DNA of 64,000 bases from Panulirus ornatus (taxonomy: Eukaryota; Arthropoda; Malacostraca; Decapoda; Palinuridae). Positions 37,601 to 45,591 of the stretch are shown piece by piece (the stretch's first letter is position 1; every line of letters starts with the position of its first letter). The translations under genes and the position numbers were made by a program. A model generated the notes under the pieces. The model did not search any database. It worked only from the letters and a program-made list of their open reading frames with translations, and was not told the origin of the DNA. The stretch spans positions 11,286,697 through 11,350,696 of the forward strand of contig NC_092261.1 in assembly GCF_036320965.1 (NCBI RefSeq). Reading direction: 5' to 3'.

Positions 37601-39682
37601 AGGAATCTAGGTTGTGGAAATGAGTTATTTGAGAGGAGCGTGTGGTATGACTTGATGGAATGAAAAAAGAAATGAGGGGGTATACAAAAGATTTACTATA
37701 GTAAAGAATGCAAAGGAAACGTATTCTGGAGTGGGGGTAGGTGAAACATAATACTATAAGGTGGTTTGGGCATGTGGAAAGAAAGCAATGTTGGGAGTTT
37801 GCATGAAGAGTGTATGATAGTACAATGAAAGGGGTTGGTGTGGGTTGATAACAGAAAGAACACCTGCGACATGGGACAGCAGAGTGGGAGAGAACTGGAG
37901 GGAGAGAAATGGTGGAAGAATGCATTGAAGGGTGTATACCATGGAGGCTTGTAAGGACAGAGATAAGTGGAGACTATTTTGCTGTGGCTACCCCCTTGAT
38001 GGTAACAGGCATCAGAGATGTAGATAGATAGAAAAGAGGTGCAGTAGTAAGAAGAATATATATTAGAGTTAAAGAGGGTGTACTGAAATGGTTTTGAAAT
38101 TTGGAAAGGAATGATAAGGAGAGGCTGCCTAAGAGGTTATATACATCAGAAATGGAGGAAACAAGGACAAGGAAGAAACAGAAGATGAGATGGAAGGACA
38201 GGGTGAGATATGCTTTGAGTCTTTAGGGCATGAATATGCAGAAGGGAGTGAGGCTTGCATAGGATAAAGCAAATAGGAGCAATATGCTATACAGGGGGTG
38301 ACATGCTGTTAGTGGGCATATGAAATGGTCAATGGAAACCATGGAATGTTCTGTGGGGTTTAGAGTGGATGTGAGTAAATGAGACTGTCCTGTTTTTAGT
38401 GCTACCTTGCTATGCAGGAAAAGGTGATGAATTATGAAAATAAAATTTTCTAATATTATTATTATTATTGATGTTATCATTGCTATTATCATTATTATTT
38501 TTTTTATACCTCCTAACCATTTCTCACATTAGTGAGGTAGCACCAGGAACATATGAAGAAAGACTGCATTGGCTTACATCCATTCTCTAGCTGTCAAGTG
38601 TTGTGCATAGAAACCACAGCCTTCTATCCACAACCAGGTCCTACTGACCTTTCCATGCATTCCCCCAGCCATTTCACATGCCCTGTTTCAGTCCATTGAC
38701 AGCACATTGACCCTTGTATACCACATCATTCCAGTTCACTCTGTCCCATGCATACCTTTCACCTTGCATATTGAGACCCCTGACCACTCAAAATCTTTTT
38801 CAGTCCATCCTTCCATCTCTAGTTTGGTCTACCCCTTCTCCTTGTCCCTTCACACTCTGACACATATCTTCTTTCTCAACTTTTTCTCTCCATATGTTAA
38901 AACCATTTCACTACACCTTTTTCAGCTCTTTCAGTCTCTTTCTTCTTATTACAGTACCTCTTTCTGACCCATTTGTTACTTAATCAAACCACCTCACTCC
39001 ACGTGTTACCCTGATACTTTTCATTTCCAACACATCCACCCTGCTCTGCATGTCTTCATCCAGAGCCCATGTATCACATCCATATAGCATCTTTGGGACT
39101 ACTCTACCTTCAAACGTACCCATTTTTGCCCTTGCAGATGCTGACCTCTCTTGCCACACATTTTTCACTATTCCCAGAACCTTCACCTCACCCACCCTAT
39201 TGCTCACTTCCGATTCCATGGATTCATTTGCCGCTATGTCTACTGGGTATCTAAAGCACTTCACTTCCTCCAAATTATCACCTTTCAAACTCACACCTCA
39301 ACTACCTTGTCCTGTACCCTACTAAAACTAATAACCTTTGCTTTTATTCATGTTTCCTCTCAACTTCCTCTTTTCACACACTTCAAAATTCAGTCACCAA
39401 CTTTTGCAGTTGCTCACTCAAATCTACCACCGGTGCTATGTCATCAGCAAACAGTTAACTCATTTACCAGGCCCCTTTACTTGCTACAGACTACATACTC
39501 ACCCATCTCTTCAAGACCCATGCATTTACCTTCCTTGTCGTCTCATGCATGAATGAATAAAACGAACATGGTGATATTAAACATCCTTGCTGCAGTCTAG
39601 CCTCAACCTGGAACCACTCATCCTCCTTTCCTCCTACTCATTCAAGTGCCTAACACTCTTAGTAAAAATTCTCATAACTTAC

Positions 39683-39724
<42 letters not shown>

Positions 39725-42700
39725 CATCATCATCATTATTATTGTTTACTTTGTTGCCGTCTCCCGCGTTAGCTAGGTAGTGCAAGGAAACAGACAAAAG
39801 AATGGCCCAACCCACCCACCTACACATGTATATGCATAAACGCCCACACACGCTCATGTTATTATTATCATTATTTTGATTGTTATTGATATTACTTATT
39901 ATTATTGTTATTATTATTATTATTATTATTGTCATCGTCATCATTTATTTACATTTACAGTTTTTGATGGTGTGAGGAGTTATGGTCAGCAGTGAAAATA
40001 TTGTTGTAGGTTTAATGGACAGTTGCATGAAATTATTAGAATGCAGTCACTGTGCATGAGGTTGAATTTTACCAATGAATATGTCTTGGTTTTTACAGCA
40101 AATATCTCGAAACCCAGAGACTTAGGGAGGTCAACCTTGAAAATAAAAAGGGTGAAGTGACGGGGAGAGAGGAAGAACAGGAAGCTGCTGCACAGCTTCT
40201 GTCGTATATAAGGAGATCCATTGATGTGGCTGCTCACCGGTTAGCTGAGGTCTTGGGGGACCTTGCACAGGATCTTCAGTCAAGTACTCTTGCTTACTTT
40301 TCTGTCACGGAAACTGTTCGGACAAAGCTCAAGCCAGAAATTGTGTGCTTAAAAAATGTTATAAGCAAGTGCTGTTCAAAAGAACAACAAAATGAAATGG
40401 ACTTTGGATTTATACATATTCATTTAGCTTCAAAAGCTACGGAATATATTCAACAAAATTTGATGCCATCTGATATATGTGTGTTAGCTGAAACACTGAA
40501 AATGTTTGTGTGTAATTTAGATTTTGTTCAGCTTAATTCTTCAGATGAAGAAGGAGCAGCAAAACCAAATGTTGTAAATGAAGAGAAACAAAATGTAGCA
40601 GAACATTGTAATTGTATATTGCAGTTTCTTGAAAAAGCATTAAATATTGCATATAATAATATTAGTTCAGACATAAGCATAACTGATAGTGAAAATAATA
40701 TGACGTTAAGTTTAATGAAGTTGGATGAATGTAATTGTCTTTGGGAAATTCACATGGGTGAAGGTAGTAGGGGCACTGAAATTTTTAGAAATACACCAGT
40801 GGATACCACTAAGTATAGGAAAGCTTTCAACTTCCTTCAGCAATCTGTGTTTAGTAACAGTAAAAAGGATGTGAAAGGCTGTAATCCTTATGAATCTAGT
40901 ATCGTCAAACGTTTGTCTTTTACTGAGGATGAGGAAGCACTTACAGCAACTATGAAAGCTGGTATGAATGTATCTACGAATGCAGTTAAGAGTTTACAAA
41001 ATAAAGTGAATGACAAGGAAGCCAGAGTATCCCCACTGCACACAGACAGAATCACAGAGCAAGATGGAGATGATGATGATGACAGTTTTGCAACAGCAGC
41101 ATCTTCAGTTGAGGATTTTATGGTTACCCCAGAAGAAGGCCTGAAGATTTTTATTACTGGGTAAGTTTTAGATCACCCATACTTGCTTTTAGATTTATGG
41201 CTTGGTGTCAGGCAGACTTTTTGCATGGTATCTTTAATTCCACTCTGATTGGCATTTAATAAAAAGTATCACTGCATTTGCCCTGCTCTACATTTTGAAA
41301 ACACAGGATAAAGAGCTGTGATATATTCTTAAGGGTGTCATCATTTATTGATAAGCCTGGTCTCCATTTTTCTTGATGACACTACCAATAGGAAAGCATT
41401 CAGTAGGAGAGTTTTCTCTCTAAGGCTCAGTCCTCTGTTCTTAATGCTACCTCACTAATGTGGGAAATGGCGATTATGTATAAAAAAAAGTATTATACAT
41501 AAACACCCACACACGCACATATACACACCTATACATTTCAACATATACATACACAGACATATACATATATACACATTTACATATTCATACTTGCTGCCTT
41601 CATCCATTCCCGTTGCCACCCTGCCCCACATGAAATCGCACACACACACTCCTGCGAGGTAGCACCAGGAAAAAAAAAAAGGCCACATTCGTTCACACTC
41701 AGTCTCTAGCTGTCATGTGTAATACCCTGAAACCACAGCTCCCTTTCCACATCCAGGCCCTACAAAACTTTCCATGATTTACTCCAGATGCTTCACATGC
41801 CCAAGTTCAGTCCACTGACAGCATGTTGACCCTGGTATACCACATTGTTCCAGTTCATTCTATTCCTTGCACGCCTCTCACCCTCTTGTATGTTCAGGCT
41901 CCGATCACTCAAAATCTTTTTCACTCCATCCTTCCACCTCCAATTTGGTCTCCCACTTCTCCTCGTTCCCTCTATCTATGACACATATATCCTCTTTGTC
42001 AATCTTTCCTCACTCATTCTCTCCATGTGACCAAACTATTTCAACACACCCTCTTCTGCTTTCTCAACCACACTCTTTTTGTTTCCACACATATCTCTTA
42101 CCCTTTCATGACTTACTTGATCAAACCTTCTCGCAGCACATATTGTCCTCAAACATTTCATTTCCAACACATCCACCCCCTTCCGCACAACCCTATCTGT
42201 AGCCCATGCCTCTCAACCATATAACATTATTGAAACCACTATTCCTTCAAACATACCCATTTTTGCTCTCCAAGATAACGTTCTTGCCTTCCACACATTC
42301 TTCAACTCTCCCAAAACCTTCGCCCCCTCCCCCACCCTGTGACTCACTTCCATGGTTCCATCTGCTGCTAAATCCACTCCCAGATATCTAAAATGCTTCA
42401 CTTCCTCCAGTTTTTCTTCATTCAAACTTACCTCCCAGTTAACTTGTCCCTCAACCCTACTGAACTTAATCACCCTGCTCTCATTCACATTTACTCTCAG
42501 CTTTCTTCTTTCACACACTTTACCAAACTCATTCACCAACATCTGCAGTTTCTCACCTGAATCAGCCACCAGCACTGTATCATCAGCAAACAACAACTGA
42601 CTCACTTCCCAAGCCCTCTCATCCACAACAGACTGCATACTTGACCCTCTCTCCAAAACTCTTGCATTCACCTCCCTAACCACTCCATCCATAAACAAAT

Positions 42701-43186
42701 TAAACAACCATGGAGACATCATGCACCCCTGCTGAAACAGACATTCACTGAGAACCAATCACTTCCTCTCTTCCTACTCATACACATGCCTTACTGCCTT
42801 AGTAAAAACTTTTCACTGCTTCTAGCAACTTACCTCCCTCACCATATACTCTTAATACCTTACACAAAGCATCCCTGTCAACCTCATACCTCGCAAACGC
42901 AGGAGACAGCGAAAAAAAAATATATATATATATATTTATATATATATATATCCCTGGGGCTAGGGCAGAAAGAATACTTCCCACGTATTCCCTGCGTGTC
43001 GTAGAAGGCGACTAAAAGGGAAGGGAGCGGGGGGCTGGAAATCCTCCCCTCTCATTTTTTTTTTTAATTTTCCAAAAGAAGGAACAGAGAAGGGGGCCAG
43101 GTGAGGATATTCCCTTAAAGGCCCAGTCCTCTGTTCATAACGCTACCTCGCTAATGCGGGAAATGGCGAATGGTATGAAAGAAAGA

Positions 43187-43270
<84 letters not shown>

Positions 43271-43783
43271 CTTTTTAATTTTCCAAAAGAAGGAACAGAG
43301 AATGGGGCCAGGTGAGGATATTCCCTCAAAGGTCCAGTCCTCTGTTCTTAACACTACCTCACTAATGCGGGAAATTGCGAATAGTATGAAAGAAGAATAA
43401 GAATTTATATATATTATTATACTTAGTCACTGTCTTCCCCATTAGCAAGGTAGTGCAAGGAAACAGACAAAAGAATGGTCCAACCTACCCACATACACAT
43501 GTATATGCATAAACGCCCACACATGCTTATATACATACCTATACATTTCAACGCATACATACATATACATACACAGACATATACATATATGCACATGTGC
43601 ATATTCATACTTGCTGCCTTCATCCATTCCCGTCACCACCCTACCACACATGAAATGGCACCCCCCCCTCCCTACACGTGCACGTGAGGTAGCACTAGGA
43701 AAAGACAACAAAGGCCACATTCGCTCACTCTCAGTCTCTAGCTGTCATGTGTAATGCACCGAAACCACAGCTCCCTTTCCACT

Positions 43784-43823
<40 letters not shown>

Positions 43824-45591
43824 AGAGGTGAAGAAAACAAAGAGAAGTGGGAGACCAATTTGGAAGTGGAAGGATGGAGTGAAAAAGATTTTGGGCAATC
43901 AGGGTCTGAACATACAGGAGGGTGAGAGGCATGCAAGGAATAGAGTAAATTGGAATGAGATGGTATACCAGAGCCGATGTGCTGTCAGTGGGCTGAACCA
44001 GTGCATGTGAAACGTGTGGGGTAAGCCACGTAAAGGTCTGAGGGGCCAGGATATGGATAGGGAGCTGTGGTTTCGGTGCATTACACATGACTGCTAGAGA
44101 ATGAGTGTGAAAGAAAGTGGCCTTTTTTTTTTCTTTTTCCTGGCACTACCTTGCTGAAGCAGGGGATAGCAATGCTGTTTCCTGTGGGGATAGCACCAGG
44201 AATGGATGAAGGCAAGCAAGTATGAACATGTACATGTGTATATATGTATGTGTATGTACATGTGTAAATGTTGATATGTATATGTATGTAATTGTGCGTG
44301 TATGGGTGTTTTGTATATATGTGTGTATATAAGCAGATGGGACATTGTTTGATTGTTTCCTGGCACTACCTCGCTGACATGGAAAACAGCTCAACCCTGG
44401 GTGGCCCATGAATCCATCACAGTCAGTAATGATAACCGCTACATTATGGTAGTATTCGATTTAGTAACTGTTCTTACCCCACTATCATAGTTTTCTTTTT
44501 TTAGCAACTTAAGAGAGCTTTGCTTTGTGGCAAAATGTACTTCTAGGAATCTAGTTATACATTTTTATGGAAGATAATTTTTTTTTGTCTCTGTTTGCTT
44601 GCACACAGTATGGAGGCCAGCAAAGTGGATGGAGATGTATTAGCTGCAATTGGTGGAAGAGAAATAGATGAGAAGAAGTATCCACATGTGTTTCAGTGGC
44701 ACCATCTCATTTCCTTATACTCAGAAGCTCAGAGAGACAGGTATTTTGGATATAGTTGTATACTCTTATGTATTAACACTTTTTCCATATATGTGTATAT
44801 TAATTTTTACACCTTGCCAAGTACATGGGGCTCTAAGTGAGTAGTGTTTTTCTGATTTTTCCATGCTGTGTTTGTAGTTAGCAGAAAAATCTAGTTTAAG
44901 ACCTGCTGAAGAGATTTACGAAAAAGAAATGCATTCATATGTATTCATAATATTATTGATTTTTAGTACAGGTCGAGTATCCGTTGACATAAGTGATTAC
45001 ACGACGTTACAAATGGAAAATTCCTCACCTAAATTTATTTATTCATTGTATTAATGGTATTTCATATTTTTTTACTGTTAAGTACTTATGTGCTAAATAC
45101 TATATAGTGATCCTCTACATAGTGGAGGATATCTGTATGTATTCATGTAAGATCTGGACTAGAATCTCACTGAAGACCTTTGCATTTCAAAACAGTTGTT
45201 CATTTCTCCATTTCTGCATGGCCCATAAAAGGAATCTTGGGTTTGCATAATAATGTATAATCAGCCATTGTAATTCAGCCTATCCCTAGATAGTGATTTT
45301 TTTTTTTTTTTTTTTTTTCCAGTGACAGCCATCCATTCATAATTGATAGGAGAAATACTAGTTCTGTTTTCCCACATTAGGGGATCCTCATACATAATAT
45401 TACTTTTATTTAACAGTTGGCCATCACCGTACAGTTATCGTGCTCGTCATTCATCAGCCTCCAGCAATACGCCAACAAAGATTTCTCATCCTAATACTCC
45501 TGAGTTGCATCATAATTCAAGGATTTCATCTTCAACTTCTCGTATTCTCTTCAGCAAGACCTCAGGTCCACAGGATGCATCACCTCTTTGA
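19435..45591 (+). CDS. ANKLE2: ANKLE2 (LEM4): ankyrin repeat and LEM domain protein 2, 12 exons, 5' end missing
   Basis: Coding parts: 19435-19652, 22446-22720, 25064-25189, 25816-26061, 26338-26577, 28743-28891, 30159-30285, 33558-33660, 35672-35828, 40099-41160, 44609-44740 and 45417-45591. Every join is GT/AG and in phase, giving 1002 residues and a TGA. Order: last LEM helix ([14 protein letters not shown], residues 1-14), conserved [12 protein letters not shown] (about 85-97), ankyrin repeats ([14 protein letters not shown], about 189; [20 protein letters not shown], about 253), the [15 protein letters not shown] and [10 protein letters not shown] motifs, a long poorly conserved exon, and a conserved C-terminus ([28 protein letters not shown]). 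In animals the protein sits in the ER/nuclear envelope and, with PP2A and VRK1, controls BAF dephosphorylation for nuclear-envelope reassembly after mitosis. The N-terminal anchor and most of the LEM domain are not located. Confidence 0.92.
20160..20290 (+). mobile_element. SINE-like element, diverged copy
   Basis: Contains AAGCCAAGTGAGGATTTTT, then TCTCCAAGGCTC and a degraded GCTA...ACATGGGAAATAGTGAA block, then ATGAAAGAA. The order is the same as in the better copy at 42950-43185. It lies in an ANKLE2 intron. Confidence 0.55.
21069..21263 (+). other. Unassigned 64-codon open frame in ANKLE2 intron
   Basis: Reads [20 protein letters not shown] and [20 protein letters not shown]: charged, helical, and less low-complexity than typical intronic frames. 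It has no family match I know, and no clear acceptor/donor pair in phase with ANKLE2. It could be a chance frame, an old mobile-element piece or an alternative exon. Confidence 0.25.
22446..22720 (+). CDS. ANKLE2: ANKLE2 exon: conserved GSRFKAF region
   Basis: Acceptor tatttcag, donor gtttgt, ends in phase 0. Encodes [36 protein letters not shown], and later [20 protein letters not shown] then GDMEFFTQ. The GSRFKAF block is a hallmark of ANKLE2 proteins, and the SQDL...RRxIEKGD stretch leads into the ankyrin domain. Confidence 0.92.
23160..24235 (-). mobile_element. RTE-type LINE, linker and early RT region, degraded
   Basis: The minus strand reads broken fragments such as [20 protein letters not shown] (domain before RT) and [46 protein letters not shown], matching the RTE RT start (EMLKYG...WLxxICxxAWxxxxVPEDWxKxIIVPLYKGKG). 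Many stops. It lies in the ANKLE2 intron between 22720 and 25064. Confidence 0.75.
24236..24830 (+). mobile_element. RTE-type LINE, 3' end fragment (family A), degraded
   Basis: Plus-strand pieces correspond to KMGIF..., [18 protein letters not shown], the GHME-like stretch and the 3' tail (GGGGCCTGAACATGCAGGAG, TTAGGAAAACAACAGAAAGG, then TGGTGCTACCTCACTATATG). It abuts a minus-strand RTE copy, so the two lie back to back. A short GATA-like tract (CTATCTATG) follows at 24840. Confidence 0.75.
25064..25189 (+). CDS. ANKLE2: ANKLE2 exon: first ankyrin repeat
   Basis: Acceptor ttttggcag, donor gttagt, 42 codons in phase. Encodes [20 protein letters not shown] and [18 protein letters not shown], closely following the family pattern NPRYLIGSGDxPTIVQEGxR YNxxHVA. 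The exon contains an internal GTAAGT (at TTA GTA AGT) that would be a strong cryptic donor. Confidence 0.92.
25816..26061 (+). CDS. ANKLE2: ANKLE2 exon: second ankyrin repeat
   Basis: Acceptor cctcacag, donor gtaagt, 82 codons in phase. Encodes [40 protein letters not shown] and [20 protein letters not shown]. The LYLNTPDK..xTPLHFAxKxG block is nearly identical to the family consensus. Confidence 0.93.
26338..26577 (+). CDS. ANKLE2: ANKLE2 exon after the ankyrin domain
   Basis: Acceptor ttttgcag, donor gtatgc, 80 codons in phase. Encodes [20 protein letters not shown], then [20 protein letters not shown]. It matches the family pattern ...GHYYVPLLRAEE...GELWSP. The C-terminal half has several SP dipeptides ([16 protein letters not shown]), possible proline-directed phosphorylation sites. 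Confidence 0.9.
28120..28225 (+). mobile_element. LINE/SINE tail fragment
   Basis: Contains GGTGCTACCTTACTGACATGGGAAATGGAGAA followed by a purine-rich GAAAGAAGAAAGAAAGAGAG end. This is the tail block shared by the RTE LINE and the SINE-like element; which one it came from is not clear. Confidence 0.55.
28743..28891 (+). CDS. ANKLE2: ANKLE2 exon: GPMSP motif
   Basis: Acceptor tatttcag, donor gtgagt. Encodes [20 protein letters not shown] and later [11 protein letters not shown], matching [20 protein letters not shown] and PERGFERVGREL of the vertebrate protein. It ends with two bases of an Arg codon. LINE sequence begins very close to its donor. Confidence 0.9.
28900..29150 (+). mobile_element. 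RTE-type LINE, RT fragment next to an ANKLE2 donor
   Basis: Plus-strand frames read [20 protein letters not shown], matching the [19 protein letters not shown] block also present at 42660 (minus), then a damaged active-site region (DDTVL with a preceding shift) and [10 protein letters not shown]. It starts within about 40 bp of the exon donor at 28891. Confidence 0.7.
30159..30285 (+). CDS. ANKLE2: ANKLE2 exon: WxEYWxFLG motif
   Basis: Acceptor ctcttcag, donor gtgaga. Encodes [20 protein letters not shown] and [20 protein letters not shown], matching [20 protein letters not shown] and SSQEGLQRLEEYL of the vertebrate family. Ends in phase 0. Confidence 0.92.
30560..30715 (+). mobile_element. 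RTE-type LINE, family B 3' end
   Basis: Reads [20 protein letters not shown] then TGVRDMDR and a stop inside GATAGATAGATAG. The same end (ATPLxxxxGIRDVDR* with GATA repeats) occurs at 37960-38030 and, in reverse, at 46290-46400. This fixes it as a repeat family distinct from family A. Confidence 0.7.
31330..32200 (+). mobile_element. RTE-type LINE, 3' half with an intact 206-codon frame (family A)
   Basis: The frame 31375-31995 reads [60 protein letters not shown] and ends [12 protein letters not shown]. This is the region after the RT active site up to the ORF end (thumb and C-terminal domain) of an RTE-clade LINE. There is no stop or frameshift, so this is the youngest-looking copy in the window. 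The full 3' tail follows: CTACCTCGCAAACGCGGGAG ACAGCGACAAAGC and (A)n at about 32179. The 5' part (endonuclease and RT core) is absent. It lies in an ANKLE2 intron, sense. Confidence 0.9.
32270..32350 (+). mobile_element. LINE/SINE tail fragment
   Basis: TTTCCTGGCAGCACCTTGCT AACACGGGAGACTGCAATCA AGTATGAAAAA: a second copy of the family A tail, 80 bp after the previous one. Confidence 0.65.
33558..33660 (+). CDS. ANKLE2: ANKLE2 exon, acidic segment
   Basis: Acceptor ttatttcag, donor gtgggt. Encodes [20 protein letters not shown] and [14 protein letters not shown]. No strong family match of its own; it is included because splice sites and phase fit both neighbours. Confidence 0.75.
33880..34135 (+). 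mobile_element. Jockey-like LINE, RT fragment
   Basis: Plus-strand frame [40 protein letters not shown], later [18 protein letters not shown]. This matches the jockey-like RT pattern YRPIALTSxxSKVFExIL...[15 protein letters not shown]...ALDISKAFDRVWH, including the first catalytic Asp region. Degraded homologous sequence may run on to about 34930 (for example [19 protein letters not shown]), but this is weak. Confidence 0.78.
35672..35828 (+). CDS. ANKLE2: ANKLE2 exon, coiled-coil-like segment
   Basis: Acceptor tttttttcag, donor gtaaac. Encodes [20 protein letters not shown] and [20 protein letters not shown]. The [11 protein letters not shown] part is compatible with a short amphipathic helix and recalls LTVEFDKLNLQN in the vertebrate protein. 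Phase fits both neighbours. Confidence 0.78.
36225..36470 (+). mobile_element. RTE-type LINE, family A fragment
   Basis: Frame at 36235-36462 reads [40 protein letters not shown], which matches the [11 protein letters not shown]...[22 protein letters not shown] segment of the copy at 42213-42758. Truncated on both sides. Confidence 0.8.
36600..38035 (+). mobile_element. RTE-type LINE, RT and C-terminal region (family B), frameshifted
   Basis: The plus strand reads [60 protein letters not shown] (RT, first catalytic Asp), then a frameshift near 36905, [51 protein letters not shown] (FADD active site), and broken pieces [30 protein letters not shown]. It ends in the family B tail [14 protein letters not shown] with GATAGATAG. 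Several stops make it non-functional. Confidence 0.85.
38040..38430 (+). mobile_element. RTE-type LINE, 3' end fragment, degraded
   Basis: Reads [30 protein letters not shown] and [14 protein letters not shown], matching the end of the family A ORF. The tail (GTGCTACCTTGCTATGCAGG) follows at about 38400, then a TTATTATTATT run. Confidence 0.75.
38510..39660 (-). mobile_element. RTE-type LINE, family A, RT end to 3' tail
   Basis: On the minus strand, from 39660 to 38510: broken RT sequence, then [55 protein letters not shown], and the 3' tail ending near 38515 (CCTGGTGCTACCTCACTAAT on the minus strand). Opposite-strand frames here are shadows. Confidence 0.82.
39683..39744. repeat. (ATT)n with ATC interruption
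   Basis: About 62 bp of trinucleotide repeat directly at the end of a minus-strand LINE tail. Confidence 0.95.
39755..39850 (-). mobile_element. RTE LINE tail fused to (ATT) microsatellites
   Basis: The minus strand reads GGGCCATTCTTTTGTCTGTT, TCCTTGCACTACCTAGCTAA, CGCGGGAGACGGCAACAAAG and then runs straight into the (ATA/ATG) tract at 39744-39683. This is the same tail as at 32110-32180. Confidence 0.75.
39893..39946. repeat. (TTA)n microsatellite
   Basis: A second trinucleotide tract, about 150 bp before the acceptor of the large ANKLE2 exon at 40099. Confidence 0.9.
40099..41160 (+). CDS. ANKLE2: ANKLE2 large exon (1062 nt), poorly conserved
   Basis: Acceptor tttttacag, donor gtaagt; 353 full codons. 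Begins [20 protein letters not shown], includes [20 protein letters not shown] (helical), a Cys-containing middle, [20 protein letters not shown], a DDDDD run, and ends [15 protein letters not shown]. The last segment aligns with the vertebrate RRLFLFGEEPSKLDQD region just before the conserved C-terminus. The central 250 residues resemble nothing I recognise and may be lineage-specific. (ATT)n repeats lie just upstream in the intron. Confidence 0.88.
41370..41495 (+). mobile_element. SINE-like element, partial copy
   Basis: Contains TCTCTAAGGCTCAGTCCTCT, GTTCTTAATGCTACCTCACT, AATGTGGGAAATGGCGATTA, followed by an A-rich end. It matches the 3' half of the copy at 42950-43185. Confidence 0.7.
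41500..42900 (-). mobile_element. RTE-type LINE, family A, RT active site to 3' tail
   Basis: On the minus strand, 42890 to 41700 reads [20 protein letters not shown] (late AYDRVDR block), [40 protein letters not shown] (FADD active site), [20 protein letters not shown] and [14 protein letters not shown]. Broken C-terminal frames follow, then the tail (41690 leftwards, GTGCTACCTCGCAGG at about 41660). The frame 42758-42213 is open over 181 codons. The element is cut on its 5' side. Confidence 0.87.
42950..43185 (+). mobile_element. SINE-like element, best copy
   Basis: Begins CTGGGGCTAGGGCAGAAAGA, continues with ATACTTCCCACGTATTCCCT, GCGTGTCGTAGAAGGCGACT, AAAAGGGAAGGGAGC, a T-run, GGGGCCAGGTGAGGATATTC, AGGCCCAGTCCTCTGTTCAT and ends AACGCTACCTCGCTAATGCG GGAAATGGCGAATGGTATGA AAGAAAG, then (AT)n. 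It has no ORF. The last 45 bp are close to the 3' tail of the RTE LINE. I cannot confirm a Pol III A/B box. Confidence 0.7.
43189..43268. repeat. (AT)40 microsatellite at a SINE-like 3' end
   Basis: About 80 bp of pure AT, directly after the 3' end of the SINE-like element and before a second partial copy. Confidence 0.96.
43269..43410 (+). mobile_element. SINE-like element, second partial copy in tandem
   Basis: Repeats TTTCTTTTTAATTTTCCAAA, AGAAGGAACAGAGAATGGGG through ACACTACCTCACTAATGCGG GAAATTGCGAATAGTATGAA, differing by a few bases from 43060-43185. It looks like a duplication of the 3' half around the AT repeat. Confidence 0.75.
43430..43784 (-). mobile_element. RTE LINE 3' tail, left arm of an inverted pair
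   Basis: The minus strand reads GGAAAGGGAGCTGTGGTTTC (43784 side), TTTTCCTAGTGCTACCTC, GAATGGATGAAGGCAGCAAG, the CATATGTATATG-rich stretch and TTGCACTACCTTGCTAATGG near 43440. Its mirror copy begins at 43823. Confidence 0.8.
43785..43822. repeat. (GT)19 microsatellite
   Basis: Sits exactly at the junction between the minus-strand and plus-strand LINE 3' ends, so it forms the centre of the inverted arrangement. Confidence 0.95.
43823..44400 (+). mobile_element. RTE LINE 3' end, right arm of an inverted pair
   Basis: Begins in the ORF end ([51 protein letters not shown]), then the 3' tail: GGAGCTGTGGTTTCGGTGCA at 44061, CTGGCACTACCTTGCTGAAG at about 44140, and TG/TA-rich DNA to a second CTACCTCGCTGACATGG block at about 44370. 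Confidence 0.83.
44609..44740 (+). CDS. ANKLE2: ANKLE2 exon: conserved VDGDVLAAI segment
   Basis: Acceptor gcacacag, donor gtattt. Encodes [20 protein letters not shown] and [20 protein letters not shown], matching [33 protein letters not shown]...DRQ of the vertebrate protein. The donor (AGgtattt) is weak; read-through would add a short tail before a stop at 44838. Confidence 0.9.
45297..45318. repeat. (T)22 homopolymer in the last ANKLE2 intron
   Basis: Twenty-two consecutive T, about 100 bp before the final acceptor. It could be the poly(A) end of a minus-strand insertion or simple slippage. Confidence 0.9.
45417..45591 (+). CDS. ANKLE2: ANKLE2 last coding exon
   Basis: Acceptor atttaacag; stop TGA at 45589-45591. 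Encodes [20 protein letters not shown] and a Ser/Thr-rich tail ending GPQDASPL. The SWPSP start is identical to the vertebrate motif. A (T)22 run at 45297-45318 lies about 100 bp upstream. The end of the 3' UTR could not be fixed. Confidence 0.92.

Noticed and set aside
39151..39552. 133-residue plus-strand frame
   Set aside because: It is the antisense shadow of the minus-strand RTE copy 38510-39660.
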